Shown one piece after another: positions 33,507 through 42,369 of a stretch of DNA of 64,000 bases (the stretch's first letter is position 1; every line of letters begins with the position of its first letter). The position numbers and the translations under genes are program-made. The DNA is from Allobosea lupini (GTDB lineage: Bacteria > Pseudomonadota > Alphaproteobacteria > Rhizobiales > Beijerinckiaceae). Under the pieces are notes generated by a model. It saw only the letters and a list, made by a program, of their open reading frames with translations. It did not search any database and was not told the DNA's origin. The stretch covers positions 175,633 through 239,632 of the forward strand of contig NZ_FOAN01000008.1 of the NCBI RefSeq assembly GCF_900109525.1, in the 5' to 3' direction.

Positions 33507-34295
33507 GTGATCATCGACTTCACCGACAAGCGGATCCTGATATCTGGTTCGACCGCCGGCATCGGCCTAGCTGTCGCCGAAGGGTTTCTGAAGGCGGGCG
33601 GACACGTTCTCATCAACGGCCGGACGGATGCCGGCGTGGAGACCGCCATCATGGGACTGAGCCAGTTCGGGGGGCGCGTCGACGGCTTCGCAGGCGATCT
33701 CGGGACAGAAGAGGCCTGCAGTAGGCTGATGCGACAGCACCCGGAGTTCGACGTCGTTGTTAACAATCTTGGAATTTTTGGCCCGCAGGACTTCTTCGAT
33801 ACACCCGATGCGGACTGGGAAAGGTTCTTTCAGATCAACGTCATGTCCGGCGTGCGATTGGCTCGCGCCTACGCACCCGGCATGACGAAGCGGGGCTGGG
33901 GTCGAATCGTTTTCGTCTCCTCGGAGTCCGCGCTCAACATCCCCGAGGACATGATCCACTACGGCTTCACGAAGACGGGCCAACTGGCGATCTCCCGGGG
34001 GCTAGCGAAGCGTCTGGCGGGCACTGGTGTGACTGTGAACGCCGTGCTCCCGGGCCCCACGCTCTCGGATGGTGTCGCCGAGATGCTCAAGGCCGAAGTC
34101 GACCGCACAGGCGATAGCCTTGAAAAAGTGGCGGCCGATTTCGTTCTCGCCCAGCGCCGCTCCTCGATCATCCGGCGGGCCGCTCGCGTCGAGGAGGTCG
34201 CGAACATGATCCTATACGTCAGCTCAGAACAGGCCTCCGCCACGACGGGTGCTGCTCTGCGCGTTGATGGCGGTGTCGTCGACAGCATCGTCTAG
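33507..34295 (+). CDS. Short-chain dehydrogenase/reductase (262 aa)
   Basis: A GTG start with GGAG 10 bases upstream gives MIIDFTDKRILISGSTAGIGLAVAEGFLKAGGHVLINGRTDA, with the TGxxxGIG-type cofactor motif as GSTAGIG and the NADP-type Arg after the second strand. NNLGIF corresponds to NNAG; Ser in VFVSSESAL and the YGFTKTG segment (YxxxK as YGFTK) supply the catalytic Ser-Tyr-Lys. The C-terminal SSEQASATTGAALRVDGGVV is the classic SDR ending. An NAD(P)-dependent oxidoreductase; substrate unknown. First gene of a probable operon with the nitroreductase gene. Confidence 0.92.
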   Translation: MIIDFTDKRILISGSTAGIGLAVAEGFLKAGGHVLINGRTDAGVETAIMGLSQFGGRVDGFAGDLGTEEACSRLMRQHPEFDVVVNNLGIFGPQDFFDTPDADWERFFQINVMSGVRLARAYAPGMTKRGWGRIVFVSSESALNIPEDMIHYGFTKTGQLAISRGLAKRLAGTGVTVNAVLPGPTLSDGVAEMLKAEVDRTGDSLEKVAADFVLAQRRSSIIRRAARVEEVANMILYVSSEQASATTGAALRVDGGVVDSIV

Positions 34296-34392
34296 CGGGC
34301 GCCTTAGCCCCTCATTCAACCCGCTGCCCTCGACTACCGCCGGCACTGTCGGTGGTCGGCGGAGCATGCCTCATGTCTGGAAAGGACACGCG

Positions 34393-35010
34393 ATGAGCCA
34401 TCCCATAATCGAAGCTATCGAGGGACGTCGTACGATCAACCTTTTCGATCCGTCGCGCAGTGTCAGCGACGAGCAGATTGGCGAGTTGGTGCGGCTCGCG
34501 ACGAAAGCACCGACGTCGTTCAACCTTCAAAACTGGCGCTTCATCGCCGTCAGAAGCCCGGAGCAAAAGGCAAGGCTGCGCAAGGTCGCCTGGGATCAGG
34601 CGAAGATTACCGATGCGGCCGTGACCTTCATCGTCTGCGGGCAACTGACTGACGAGCGCGTTCTTGCTGAACGCCTGGCTCCGGTCGTCAAAGCCGGGAT
34701 CATGCCCGCGCCGATGGTCGCGGGATGGGAAGCGGCAGCCAAGAGCCTGTATCGCGACCAGCCCTGGCGCCAGCGCGACGAGGCGATTCGAACCGCGACG
34801 TTCGCCGCCGGCACCATGCTCTTTGCTGCGCATGCGATGGGGCTCGGAACAGCTCCGATGATCGGTTTTGATCCCGAAGCGGTCTCCGAGCAGTTCGGGC
34901 TCGGCCCCGACGAGATACCAGTGTTGCTGCTTGCTGTCGGCTATGCGGCACCTGACAATTGGCCGCAGAAACCGCGCAGACCGCTATCGCAAGTCTTCGA
35001 GCTTGTCTGA
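34393..35010 (+). CDS. Nitroreductase-family flavoprotein (205 aa)
   Basis: MSHPIIEAIEGRRTINLFDPSRSVSDEQIGELVRLATKAPTSFNLQNWRFIAV has the family signature (RRxxxxF, APTSFNLQNW). The central AATFAAGTMLFAAHAMGLGTAPMIGFDPEAV and terminal VLLLAVGYAA complete it. These FMN enzymes reduce nitro groups, quinones or enones with NAD(P)H as cytoplasmic dimers. AAGGA is 9 bases before the ATG. It follows the SDR gene by about 100 bases on the same strand, controlled probably by the divergent LysR. Confidence 0.92.
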   Translation: MSHPIIEAIEGRRTINLFDPSRSVSDEQIGELVRLATKAPTSFNLQNWRFIAVRSPEQKARLRKVAWDQAKITDAAVTFIVCGQLTDERVLAERLAPVVKAGIMPAPMVAGWEAAAKSLYRDQPWRQRDEAIRTATFAAGTMLFAAHAMGLGTAPMIGFDPEAVSEQFGLGPDEIPVLLLAVGYAAPDNWPQKPRRPLSQVFELV

Positions 35011-35102
35011 TGGGCTTCGCCGCTCGGCGGCGACGAGCACTGCAGCGACCTACACCGGGCAACTGTCAGCCGATCGCACGTTCAACGGCGCGTGCTTGAC
35101 AG

Positions 35103-35143
35103 GCTTCACATCATGTAACTGATAAAGTTTCATGATGTGAAGC
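35103..35143. promoter_or_regulatory. 41-nt near-perfect palindrome (operator or hairpin)
   Basis: Arms GCTTCACATCATG (35103-35115) and CATGATGTGAAGC (35131-35143) are exact complements. One T/T mismatch follows inward and then AACT/AGTT pairs around a 5-base GATAA loop. There is no T-run, so it is probably not a simple terminator. It lies 93 bases after the nitroreductase stop and about 150 bases before the methyltransferase remnant. A dyad of this length and quality suits a dimeric repressor site or a transcribed hairpin. Confidence 0.6.
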
Positions 35144-35286
35144 TATTGGCCGCGCGGATAACTTTTGCTGGGCGTCACTGGTCGGCAGCGATGGTGCCAT
35201 CGGCATGGACAATGTCATAGCTCAGCGCCCATTTCAAACCGGCTGGCAGGCGCCAACTGCGCGGACAGGATAGCGGCCCGACGCCA

Positions 35287-35455
35287 TCTCAATCCATCGA
35301 CCGGATCGACTTCGTGGCCGCCTTCTCCGATCCGGAGGCGGTCTCGCGCTACGCAGGAGGGCCTCGCCGTTTCGTACCTGGCTCCGAAGCGCTGCACTGA
35401 ATGACGGCCATCCTGGCTTCGGCCGCGGCCGTCATCGTCAAGCGGCCCGCAAAGA
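35287..35455 (+). pseudogene. SAM-dependent methyltransferase N-terminal remnant
   Basis: A frame reading SIDRIDFVAAFSDPEAVSRYAGGPRRFVPGSEALH, then a TGA, then MTAILASAAA, matches the opening of class I methyltransferases of the type with FVPGxxxLHRMTxxLLAE. The methyl-donor loop (GxGxG) does not follow. The gene is cut after about 50 codons and interrupted by a stop. The preceding 41-nt palindrome may have been its operator. Confidence 0.5.
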
Positions 35456-35539
35456 CCGATGCCAGCACCTCAGCGCGGCGAAGCTCCCGTTCGCTCATCT
35501 CCACCCAGCCCATGCCAGACTCCAACGCACGTCACGGCG

Positions 35540-37050
35540 GAGGAGTGTGACATTCCTAGTTTGCCACGGTGAGACATTCTAACTTTGCGCCTACACATCC
35601 TGTCAGAACCCGATAGACAAGTCGCCTGGGGCGCTCGTTAGAGATGTCACTCTCATCGATGTTCCAGCCGAGCTCAAGCAGCGCGGCGGAGCTGGTCAGG
35701 GTTGCTCAGCCGCGCTGCGGCGTCATACCGGGGATCTTAGACCCTGGCCGCGAGAGGGGATTTGGGTCCGAGCGATCAGCCCGCCTTGAAGATGCTCTTG
35801 CCTTGCCCCTGCCGTCGCGGCGCACGGCCGCTGCGCGACATCTTGAGCTCCTTCTGGCGCTCGGCGATGTAGGCCAGTGCCTCACCTAACCTCTTGTTCT
35901 CGACGACCGCGGCTTGATCGACCTGCTGAACCTTGTCGAAGGTCCGATAGGGCAGGTCGAGGCCCTGGTGCCGGATGGCAAACCGACCATCCGGATAGTC
36001 GTAGATGGTGACGCGTTGGCGGGAGAGGGGGCGTGTGACCGGCGTCGGTCGGCTCGAGGATGAACAGCATCTTGTCGTATTGAAGCGTCAGGTTCTGCGA
36101 TACCGTCCGCTCCTCCTTCCAGGCAAAGGCCTCGTCGATATCGTCGTCCGTGGCGAGCGGACGGTGCAGATCTTTGTCGTTGAACGGCTCCTTGGCGAAG
36201 CGCCGGTTGAAGTCCTCCATGAAGCCCGGAAGGAATGCGTTTCCTGCCTCGAGCGACGAGATCCCGGCGAGCCGCAGCTCCTTCACCAGCCGATCCTGCA
36301 GCGTGCCATTGGCGCGCTCGACCCGTCCTTTGGCCTGCGGGACATTAGCGCAGATGATGTCGATGTTGAGCTGATCCAGCGCCCGGCCGAACTGGGTCAT
36401 TCCATTGCCGCCGGTCGCACCGACCTTGTTCACCCGAAACGTCGCGTGCTTGTCAGAATAGAACGCGACAGGCTTGCCGTAGCGCTGCAGATAGCTGCGC
36501 GTCGCTGCAAAATAGTCGAAGGTCGACTCTGCCGTGACGAATTGCAGGTGCATCAGCCGGCTAGTCGCATCGTCGATGAAGACGAGCAGGGTGCATTGCG
36601 GGCCTCGGTCCTCAAACCACCAATGCTGCGAGCCATCGATCTGGATGAGCTCGCCGACGCAATCGCGCCGGTAGCGCGGTTGGTGCACCGGTTTGAGCCG
36701 TTCCCGGCGATCACGCCAGATCCCGTCGGCGATCATCCAGCGCCGCACGGTCTCGACACCGAGCCGTAGCCCATGGCGTTCAGCCAGCTTCTCGGCCGCA
36801 AGCGTCGGGCCAAAATCGAGGTAGTTGGCCTTGATCAGCATAGGCCCGCAACAGCCGAAAGACCTGGCGCGTGGTCACGCCCATTAGCTGCGCCGCTTCG
36901 CCAGTTCGTATCCGCTCCGCCAGCAAATCCTTCAGCACATGAACCCGGTCGATCTCCGTCCGGCTCATCGACAGTACCGTCATCGCACGCAACTCCCCAG
37001 CCACGACGCCGAGGAAAAAGTGACATGTCTAAAGAGGAGAGGTGCGACCC
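35540..37050 (-). mobile_element. ISNCY (IS1202-like) insertion sequence, decayed
   Basis: The segment is defined by the transposase pseudogene and by related end motifs. On the left GTGACATTCCTAGTTTGC and GTGAGACATTCTAACTTTG occur near 35550-35590. On the right the reverse complement shows TTAGACATGTCACTTTTTCC near 37010-37035. The GACAT...ACTTT core is shared by both ends. The exact boundaries and any target duplication are uncertain. Confidence 0.6.
35776..37004 (-). pseudogene. ISNCY-family DDE transposase, frameshifted and partly deleted
   Basis: Pieces in order: MSRTEIDRVHVLKDLLAERIRTGEAAQLMGVTTRQVFRLLRAYADQ (helix-turn-helix, 36780-37004), then in a second frame the catalytic body (DFGPTLAAEKLAERHG, GELIQIDGSQHWWFEDRGPQCTLLVFIDDATSRLMHL with the first Asp, FYSDKH, AKGRVERANGTLQDRLVKELRLAGI with the Glu, FAWKEERTVSQNLTLQYDKMLFILEP). 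A third frame carries YPDGRFAIRHQGLDLPYRTFDKVQQVDQAAVVENKRLGEAL to the stop. About 40 residues that normally follow RLLRAY are missing, so the element is inactive. Confidence 0.85.
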
Positions 37051-37249
37051 TTCTAATGAGCTTCTACACATCCGATTCGCATAAGGAAGATTATGGAACT
37101 TCAAAGCAAAGCGATACGCTGAGCTTTTCTACCCGCCAGACCAGCGGCTTTGGACAGCTGCGCCAAAGATCGCCCATGTCGAAGGCATGGAATGGCAGTA
37201 CCCCGATTTGGATGTCAGCCGGACCACCGCGTGCTATAGACCGAGAGTA

Positions 37250-38206
37250 TCATCGATCCCAACCGGCCCCCTGCGAGTTCGGATGGCTCTTGCGCGTTGA
37301 ATCAGCACTCGACCTCTCTTGCATCTCGCGCGTGCTTAATTCAGCGAGCTTGAACTTGTTGCCGCGCTCGAGCTCCTGAGCGATCCGGTCCTTCGCAAAA
37401 GCCAAAATCGGCTGTCGTAAAGCCGGATCTCGAACCGCCTTGGTCAGAGCTCCCTCGATCGCCGCCATTTGAGAACGCGCAGCTTTGACGACGTCGTCAT
37501 CTCCGTGCCGGCGACGGTGGGCCGATCTAAAAATGTCGGCGCGGCGTTGGCCGGCAGAACGCAATGGTCGATCAGGTGTCGACGATAGAAGGGGAAGTGC
37601 GTCAATTTTGAAGGCCGACCCGTTGGTCGGAGGGACGGCCGACACGGCCTGGGACGGTTGAGCAGCGCGTTGCTGGGATTGTGGTTGGCTCCGCGCCGGA
37701 TCGACATCCGCCTTGGTCCGCAACGACAGCGCGGCCCGGTCAACAGGATCGGGCTCATAACCGCGCACCGCCAATCCGCGCACGGAAGCCTCGATCCAAC
37801 CCGTCCGTCGGAACTCGTGCGACCCAAGAAGCTCAACCTCCTTCCACCCTCGATGCTGCGCCACCGAAACCATATCGCGAACGACGCCAGCGTCTTCGAG
37901 CCGAGTCGCCAGGCGGTCGGTCGAGACCTTGAACGCCAGGTACTCGCCGCGCGGGTCGACATAGATCTTCGCCACGTCGCCCGCGCCTGCTTCCGCGACA
38001 TAGTATTTTCGGCGCAGCCGCTCCGGCATTCCGCTTTCAGACTGGCGCTCTGTCTCGCCGCCAAGATCGAATTGAGCCTGACCGGATTGTGTTTCGCCCT
38101 GCGGTGCGCTTGCAGCGCCTCGAGGCGACGACCTGCCAGCGCCCGCATCCCTCTCTCGGCCCCGTTCGATCGTGAACTCGCTCTGATCCTGACGGTCACC
38201 TTGCAA
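37250..38206 (-). CDS. LPD7-domain mobilisation-associated protein (318 aa)
   Basis: The N-terminal 60 residues are polar. Residues 60-155 form the LPD7 domain (PERLRRKYYVAEAG...AKIYVDPRGEYLAFKVSTDRLATRLEDAGVVRDMVSVAQHRGWKEVELLGSHEFRRTGWIEASVRGLAVRGYEPD), which in other plasmids is found in relaxases and large conjugation polyproteins. A Pro/Gln-rich linker and a helical C-terminus follow. It overlaps virD4 by 11 bases and is last in the conjugation operon, so a role in DNA processing is likely. No relaxase catalytic motif (His triad/Tyr) is present. The ISNCY element lies just downstream. Confidence 0.75.
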   Translation of the reverse strand: MQGDRQDQSEFTIERGRERDAGAGRSSPRGAASAPQGETQSGQAQFDLGGETERQSESGMPERLRRKYYVAEAGAGDVAKIYVDPRGEYLAFKVSTDRLATRLEDAGVVRDMVSVAQHRGWKEVELLGSHEFRRTGWIEASVRGLAVRGYEPDPVDRAALSLRTKADVDPARSQPQSQQRAAQPSQAVSAVPPTNGSAFKIDALPLLSSTPDRPLRSAGQRRADIFRSAHRRRHGDDDVVKAARSQMAAIEGALTKAVRDPALRQPILAFAKDRIAQELERGNKFKLAELSTREMQERSSADSTRKSHPNSQGAGWDR

Positions 38207-40133
38207 GGCGCATCTCCTTCATCGATCCGCCGGTCTCCTTGGTTGAAATGATCGCGGCGTCGATAACCTGCGAGCACCAGTTCTTGAGCTCATCCTCGGA
38301 CAGCCCCTCCAGATCGACCGGCACATCGCCGAAATCAAACGTCGCATCGTCGGGGATCAACGACGGATCGGCTATCTCCTCATCCGTCATCGGCCGTGTC
38401 CGAAACGTCGCCTGAAGCTCGGCGACGGCAGATTTCAGCTCAGTGATCTCGCTCGCCAGCAGCATATTGGAGGGGCCGCGATTGGGCGCGATGACCGGTG
38501 GCGCCTTCAGACGCGCGGTGAACGCGGCGTCCTCGTAGTAGATGATCTTGTCGCAGATGATCGGCGGCACACTGGTCGCCAGAATGAATGCCTTCGATGG
38601 GGGGATCAGCTTGAGCTCCTGCGGCAGCATCAATGCGCGGCGCTGATCCGAGACCGACTCGCTGCGCTTGCCCGCCGACAGCCCCCAAGGCCGCGAGCGG
38701 CTTTTCGCCTGAACCGTATCGTAGCCGATCCGCTCGGACAGCTCGTTAGCGACATCCTGTTCCTTGGGAGCGAACACGACCTCGATCGCGTGGTTGGTCA
38801 TGATGGTCTTGGCGAGGTCAGGGCCATAGATCGCCCGCAACTGCGCCGGGCTTTGAATGATGGTGAGCAGGCGAATCCCGTAGCCGGCGACGAAGGCGAC
38901 GGATTTGGCGAGCACGCCGACATGGCCGAGCGCCGGGAACTCATCGAGCAGCAACAGGACGCGTCTGTTCAGCTTCGGGTTCTGCTCAGGCAGTTCCCTG
39001 CTGTTCAGATCGATGACCTGCTGGAAGAACAGGTTTAGCAGCGGCGCCATGCGGTCGAGATTGTCCGGCGTCACCCCAAGGAAGATCGATATCGGTCTGG
39101 CGCGCAGCTCGCGCAGATCAAAATCGTTTGCAGATGTCGCCGCGTCGATGCGCGGATTGAGCCAGAGGCCCAGCCTCGCCGTCGTGGTCTTTCGGACCGA
39201 GTTCATGGTGTTCTCGGACGCCGACAGAAAATCGTTCAGCGCCCCGATGCAATGCGATGACAGCGGCGCCGAGCTCTTGGCGCGCTCCTTCATCGCGGCC
39301 AGGAAATGCGCCTTCAGGTCGCTCGAGGCCGAGAGCTGTCGCAGGATTTCGCCAATTGTCAGCGGTAGGCCAGGTGTCTCGGCAACGTAACCGCCGATTG
39401 CGACGAAAGCCGAGCGGGCGGTCTCGAACCAGAACGGGTCGGCCCGGTTCTCGGCCGGGAATAGCATGACCGCGATGCGCTGGAGATCGTCGTAAAGGTC
39501 GACAGGATCGCGGCGCACATAAGCGAGTGGATTGTAGCGCGCGGTGCGACCCTGCTCGTCGAGGGGATCAAACAGGAAGATCGCCTGCCCGCTCGCCTCC
39601 CGGAAACCGGCGGTGCGGTCAAAGTTCTCCTTCTTGACGTCGAGCGCGACGACGGAATCCGGCCAGTTCAGCAGGTTCGGGATCACATAACTGACACCCT
39701 TCCCCGATCGCGTCGGGGCATAGGCCATGACGTGCTCAGGCCCGCCAAAGCAAAGAAACTTTCCGTCTTTCCGACCGAGCAGGATCCCCCGCTTGGACCT
39801 CAGACCTGCTTTGCGGATGTCGCGCTCGGTGGCAAAGCGAGCTTCGCCATGCAGCGGCCGTGGCCTTCTTCGCAGGATAAGACCAATGAGTCCGAAGGCT
39901 GCGATCGTCCCGGCCAGCGTGCCAAACGTAATCCAGCGATCGAGGCGCTCGTTTGTTCCGTAATGCGGCCAGGCAATCGCAAGCTCGTTCCAGTGGAATG
40001 CGCCATCGTGGTTGCGCAGGCCGAGCAGCAGCACGTTGGAGCCGACGAACAGGAAGATGGCGATGCCGGCAAGCGTGAGCGCAATCCGGAGCACCGCCCT
40101 ACGCGCTGGCGAGGCGCTTTCGAACGGGGTCAT
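38196..40133 (-). CDS. virD4: VirD4/TraG-type coupling protein (645 aa)
   Basis: Two N-terminal membrane helices (VLRIALTLAGIAIFLFVGSNVLLLGL; WITFGTLAGTIAAFGLIGLILR) precede the cytoplasmic ATPase: Walker A in MAYAPTRSGKGVSYVIPNLL, Walker B in RRVLLLLDEFPALGHVGVL, and the IMTNHAIEVVFAPKEQ region typical of VirD4. It is the coupling protein that brings the relaxosome to the secretion channel. A negatively charged C-terminus (SEDELKNWCSQVIDAAIISTKE) follows. It overlaps virB11 upstream and the LPD7 gene downstream. Confidence 0.95.
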   Translation of the reverse strand: MTPFESASPARRAVLRIALTLAGIAIFLFVGSNVLLLGLRNHDGAFHWNELAIAWPHYGTNERLDRWITFGTLAGTIAAFGLIGLILRRRPRPLHGEARFATERDIRKAGLRSKRGILLGRKDGKFLCFGGPEHVMAYAPTRSGKGVSYVIPNLLNWPDSVVALDVKKENFDRTAGFREASGQAIFLFDPLDEQGRTARYNPLAYVRRDPVDLYDDLQRIAVMLFPAENRADPFWFETARSAFVAIGGYVAETPGLPLTIGEILRQLSASSDLKAHFLAAMKERAKSSAPLSSHCIGALNDFLSASENTMNSVRKTTTARLGLWLNPRIDAATSANDFDLRELRARPISIFLGVTPDNLDRMAPLLNLFFQQVIDLNSRELPEQNPKLNRRVLLLLDEFPALGHVGVLAKSVAFVAGYGIRLLTIIQSPAQLRAIYGPDLAKTIMTNHAIEVVFAPKEQDVANELSERIGYDTVQAKSRSRPWGLSAGKRSESVSDQRRALMLPQELKLIPPSKAFILATSVPPIICDKIIYYEDAAFTARLKAPPVIAPNRGPSNMLLASEITELKSAVAELQATFRTRPMTDEEIADPSLIPDDATFDFGDVPVDLEGLSEDELKNWCSQVIDAAIISTKETGGSMKEMRLAR

Positions 40134-41193
40134 AGTCGATCTCCGTGATGCGGAAGCGGCCTTGCTCGCGTTTCATCTGGATGACGATGTCAACGGTCTG
40201 GCGCAGCAGATTGCGGATGTCGTCGCGCGCCAGGTCCCGGCCCTCGGCGCTCTCCTTCACCAGCAAGGTCAACTGCTCGAAGGCGAGACGTGCCGAGTCG
40301 GCATGGACTGTCGTGATCGAGCCTGGATGCCCCGAGTTCACGTTGCGTAGATAGAAGAACGCCGTGCCGTCGCGCAGCTCCTGCAGCAGGATGCGATCGG
40401 GACGCATGCGCAGGCACGATTCAAGCAGCTCGCGTGGGCCGACCTTGGCGAGGCCTTGCCCGTCCTTGGCGTAGAGCAGTCGGACATGATTGGACTGCGG
40501 CACGACAAGTTCGGCCGTGTCCTCGATGGTGACAAGGCGCTCGGTCGCCGGAATCTGTGCGATCAGACCTTTTGACAGCGTTGTCTTGCCTGAGCCTGTT
40601 GCGCCTGAGATGACAATGTTGCGGCGGCTGCGAACGGCTAGAGTCAGGAATTCGCGCCAGTGCGCGGCATCGCGCAGGCGCAGCAGCTCCGTTTCGTCGT
40701 CAGAGAGATCATCGCTCGTGACGCGGATGTCGGAGAACAGGTTGCGCTCCTCAAAATCCTCGAGGGTCATGGTGACGGTCGACGGCTTTCGGATGGCCAG
40801 GCTGACGGTCCCCGCCGGTACTGCCGGTGGTACGACGATCTGGCAACGCTCCTCGCCCGGGAGCGTCGTCGAGACGATCGGATGATCTGGACCGATGTCC
40901 TGCCGCGTGTAGCCTGCGGCGGCCGTCGCCAGATGCATCAGATGCGTGTGGCTCAGATCGTGAAGTTCATGCCGATGCCAGCCGCCCGGTCCTTCCGTGA
41001 ACACCTCGCCCGGGCGGTTGACGACGATCTCGGTGAGATCCGCCTGCGACAGGAATGGCGCGAGCGGCATGAGATATCGTTCCAGCACGATGCGGCTGGC
41101 GTGCCGTTCGCAGGCGGTCGGAGCCGTCGGCTTGGCCCGTGCAACGATAACTTCGCATTGGGCTTCCACAGGCGAAGGCGCGAGCGCGGTCAT
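40099..41193 (-). CDS. virB11: VirB11 ATPase (364 aa)
   Basis: The N-terminal domain (LAPFLSQADLTEIVVNRPGEVFTEGPGGWHRHEL) leads to the hexameric ATPase core: Walker A GATGSGKTTLSKGLIA, the Asp box TERLVTIEDTAELV, Walker B RILLQELRDGTAFFYLRNVNSGHPGSITTVHAD with the family His box. VirB11 powers pilus formation and substrate transfer from the cytoplasmic side of the inner membrane. It overlaps virB10 by 4 bases. Confidence 0.95.
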   Translation of the reverse strand: MTALAPSPVEAQCEVIVARAKPTAPTACERHASRIVLERYLMPLAPFLSQADLTEIVVNRPGEVFTEGPGGWHRHELHDLSHTHLMHLATAAAGYTRQDIGPDHPIVSTTLPGEERCQIVVPPAVPAGTVSLAIRKPSTVTMTLEDFEERNLFSDIRVTSDDLSDDETELLRLRDAAHWREFLTLAVRSRRNIVISGATGSGKTTLSKGLIAQIPATERLVTIEDTAELVVPQSNHVRLLYAKDGQGLAKVGPRELLESCLRMRPDRILLQELRDGTAFFYLRNVNSGHPGSITTVHADSARLAFEQLTLLVKESAEGRDLARDDIRNLLRQTVDIVIQMKREQGRFRITEIDYDPVRKRLASA

Positions 41194-42359
41194 GGCTTTG
41201 TAACCCGCGAGCCGGCAGCCACGCCGGCATCGAAGCCCGGCACAGTGCGATCCAAAATCCGCGCGCGGCTTTCGATCCGCTTCAGATCGTAGACTGAAGA
41301 GAAGTCAAGATCGCGAGCGACGAAGATGGTGACGCGCTCGCCCTGATTTTTGTTCAGGGTCGGGGGAATGTCGATGGAGCGCTCGACGGCGATGCCGGCG
41401 GCCGTATTGGCCGCGCCCGACGTGTTGCGGATCTCGATATCGGCAGCGTCGAGCTGTTTGCGGCCGATCGCGGCCGCGTCGCTGACGATCGAGAGCAGAA
41501 GTGCTGCGCCAAAGCGCTCCCAGAAATGGGTGTCGATCTCGCCGTCGAAGCCGGCACGGCCGAGCGCGTCGGTCGCAGGCGACGCAAGCGCCACAATGAC
41601 ACCGGTCGGGGTTTTTGCCCTCGTCCAAAGCACGAACATGCGCTTGGAGCCCTTCCGGACCTGGCCGCGATACTCGCCGACGATCTGGGTGCCCTTCTCC
41701 ATCAGTACGACATGGCCGGAGTCCGACAAGACATCGTGCAGCACAACGCAGGAGACAAATCCCGGCACATCCGACGACATTGCCGTCTCAAGCACGCATG
41801 GGATCGCAGATCCTTGCGCCACCAGGAAATTGCGATTGGGCAGGCGAGCGGCGCGCACGCCTTCGATCGACGTTGCCCTGAGCTTGTCGGCAAGGTCGTT
41901 CCGAGGTTCTCCTGCTACTGCCAACAGAGGCGATCCGGGCAATGAGACCCCCTGCCCTGCCCCGTCCCCGCCCGAAGCTCCGCGGCCAGGCCGGTTGAAG
42001 GCGAGCACCGGCGCGCGCCGGGCACTTTCCATCAGCTTATCGGTCTGCGGCGCAGCGGCGGCCGGCGCGAGCTGAGGCGGCAGGACTGGCACGGCAGCCT
42101 GCTGAACCGGGGCCGGGATTGGCGCCTCGCGAGCAGGCTCGAATGCAGTGGTCTGGCGGATGATCGGTTTTGTGGAGCCCTGCTCGACAGGCTTTTCCGA
42201 TTTCCAGGTGCTCCAGATCACGAGGACTGAGAACGCGATCAGCGCAGCCGCACCGATACCGCGCTTGGCGAGCGCCCGGCCCGAACCCTCGACAGGTCCT
42301 GAGACGGGAGTGATGCCGCGCTCGCCTTCTACGCCGGAAGGCGCCGTCTGATCAGCCAT
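41190..42359 (-). CDS. virB10: VirB10 core-complex protein (389 aa)
   Basis: Start 42359 (MADQTAPSG) has GAGGAG upstream; the ORF's longer form is not supported. One transmembrane helix (AALIAFSVLVIWSTW) follows a short cytoplasmic part. A Pro/Ala-rich periplasmic linker (TAFEPAREAPIPAPVQQAAVPVLPPQLAPAAAAPQ) precedes the TrbI/VirB10 beta-barrel domain (NRNFLVAQGSAIPCVLETAMSSDVPGFVSCVVLHDVLSDSGHVVLMEKGTQIVGEY, WTRAKTPTGVIV). It spans both membranes and joins VirB9 and VirB7. Confidence 0.95.
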   Translation of the reverse strand: MADQTAPSGVEGERGITPVSGPVEGSGRALAKRGIGAAALIAFSVLVIWSTWKSEKPVEQGSTKPIIRQTTAFEPAREAPIPAPVQQAAVPVLPPQLAPAAAAPQTDKLMESARRAPVLAFNRPGRGASGGDGAGQGVSLPGSPLLAVAGEPRNDLADKLRATSIEGVRAARLPNRNFLVAQGSAIPCVLETAMSSDVPGFVSCVVLHDVLSDSGHVVLMEKGTQIVGEYRGQVRKGSKRMFVLWTRAKTPTGVIVALASPATDALGRAGFDGEIDTHFWERFGAALLLSIVSDAAAIGRKQLDAADIEIRNTSGAANTAAGIAVERSIDIPPTLNKNQGERVTIFVARDLDFSSVYDLKRIESRARILDRTVPGFDAGVAAGSRVTKP

Positions 42360-42369
42360 GACCTGCTCC

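Noticed and set aside
35776..37004. Programmed frameshift in the ISNCY transposase
   Set aside because: About 40 residues are missing at the first change and there is a second change near the end; this is decay, not a slippage signal.
37093..37300. Plus-strand fragment reading KRYAELFYPPDQRLWTAAP
   Set aside because: It looks like a piece of a real protein, but has no start, is short, and overlaps the LPD7 gene end on the other strand.
41350..42075. 241-codon plus-strand open frame
   Set aside because: It is an antisense frame of virB10.
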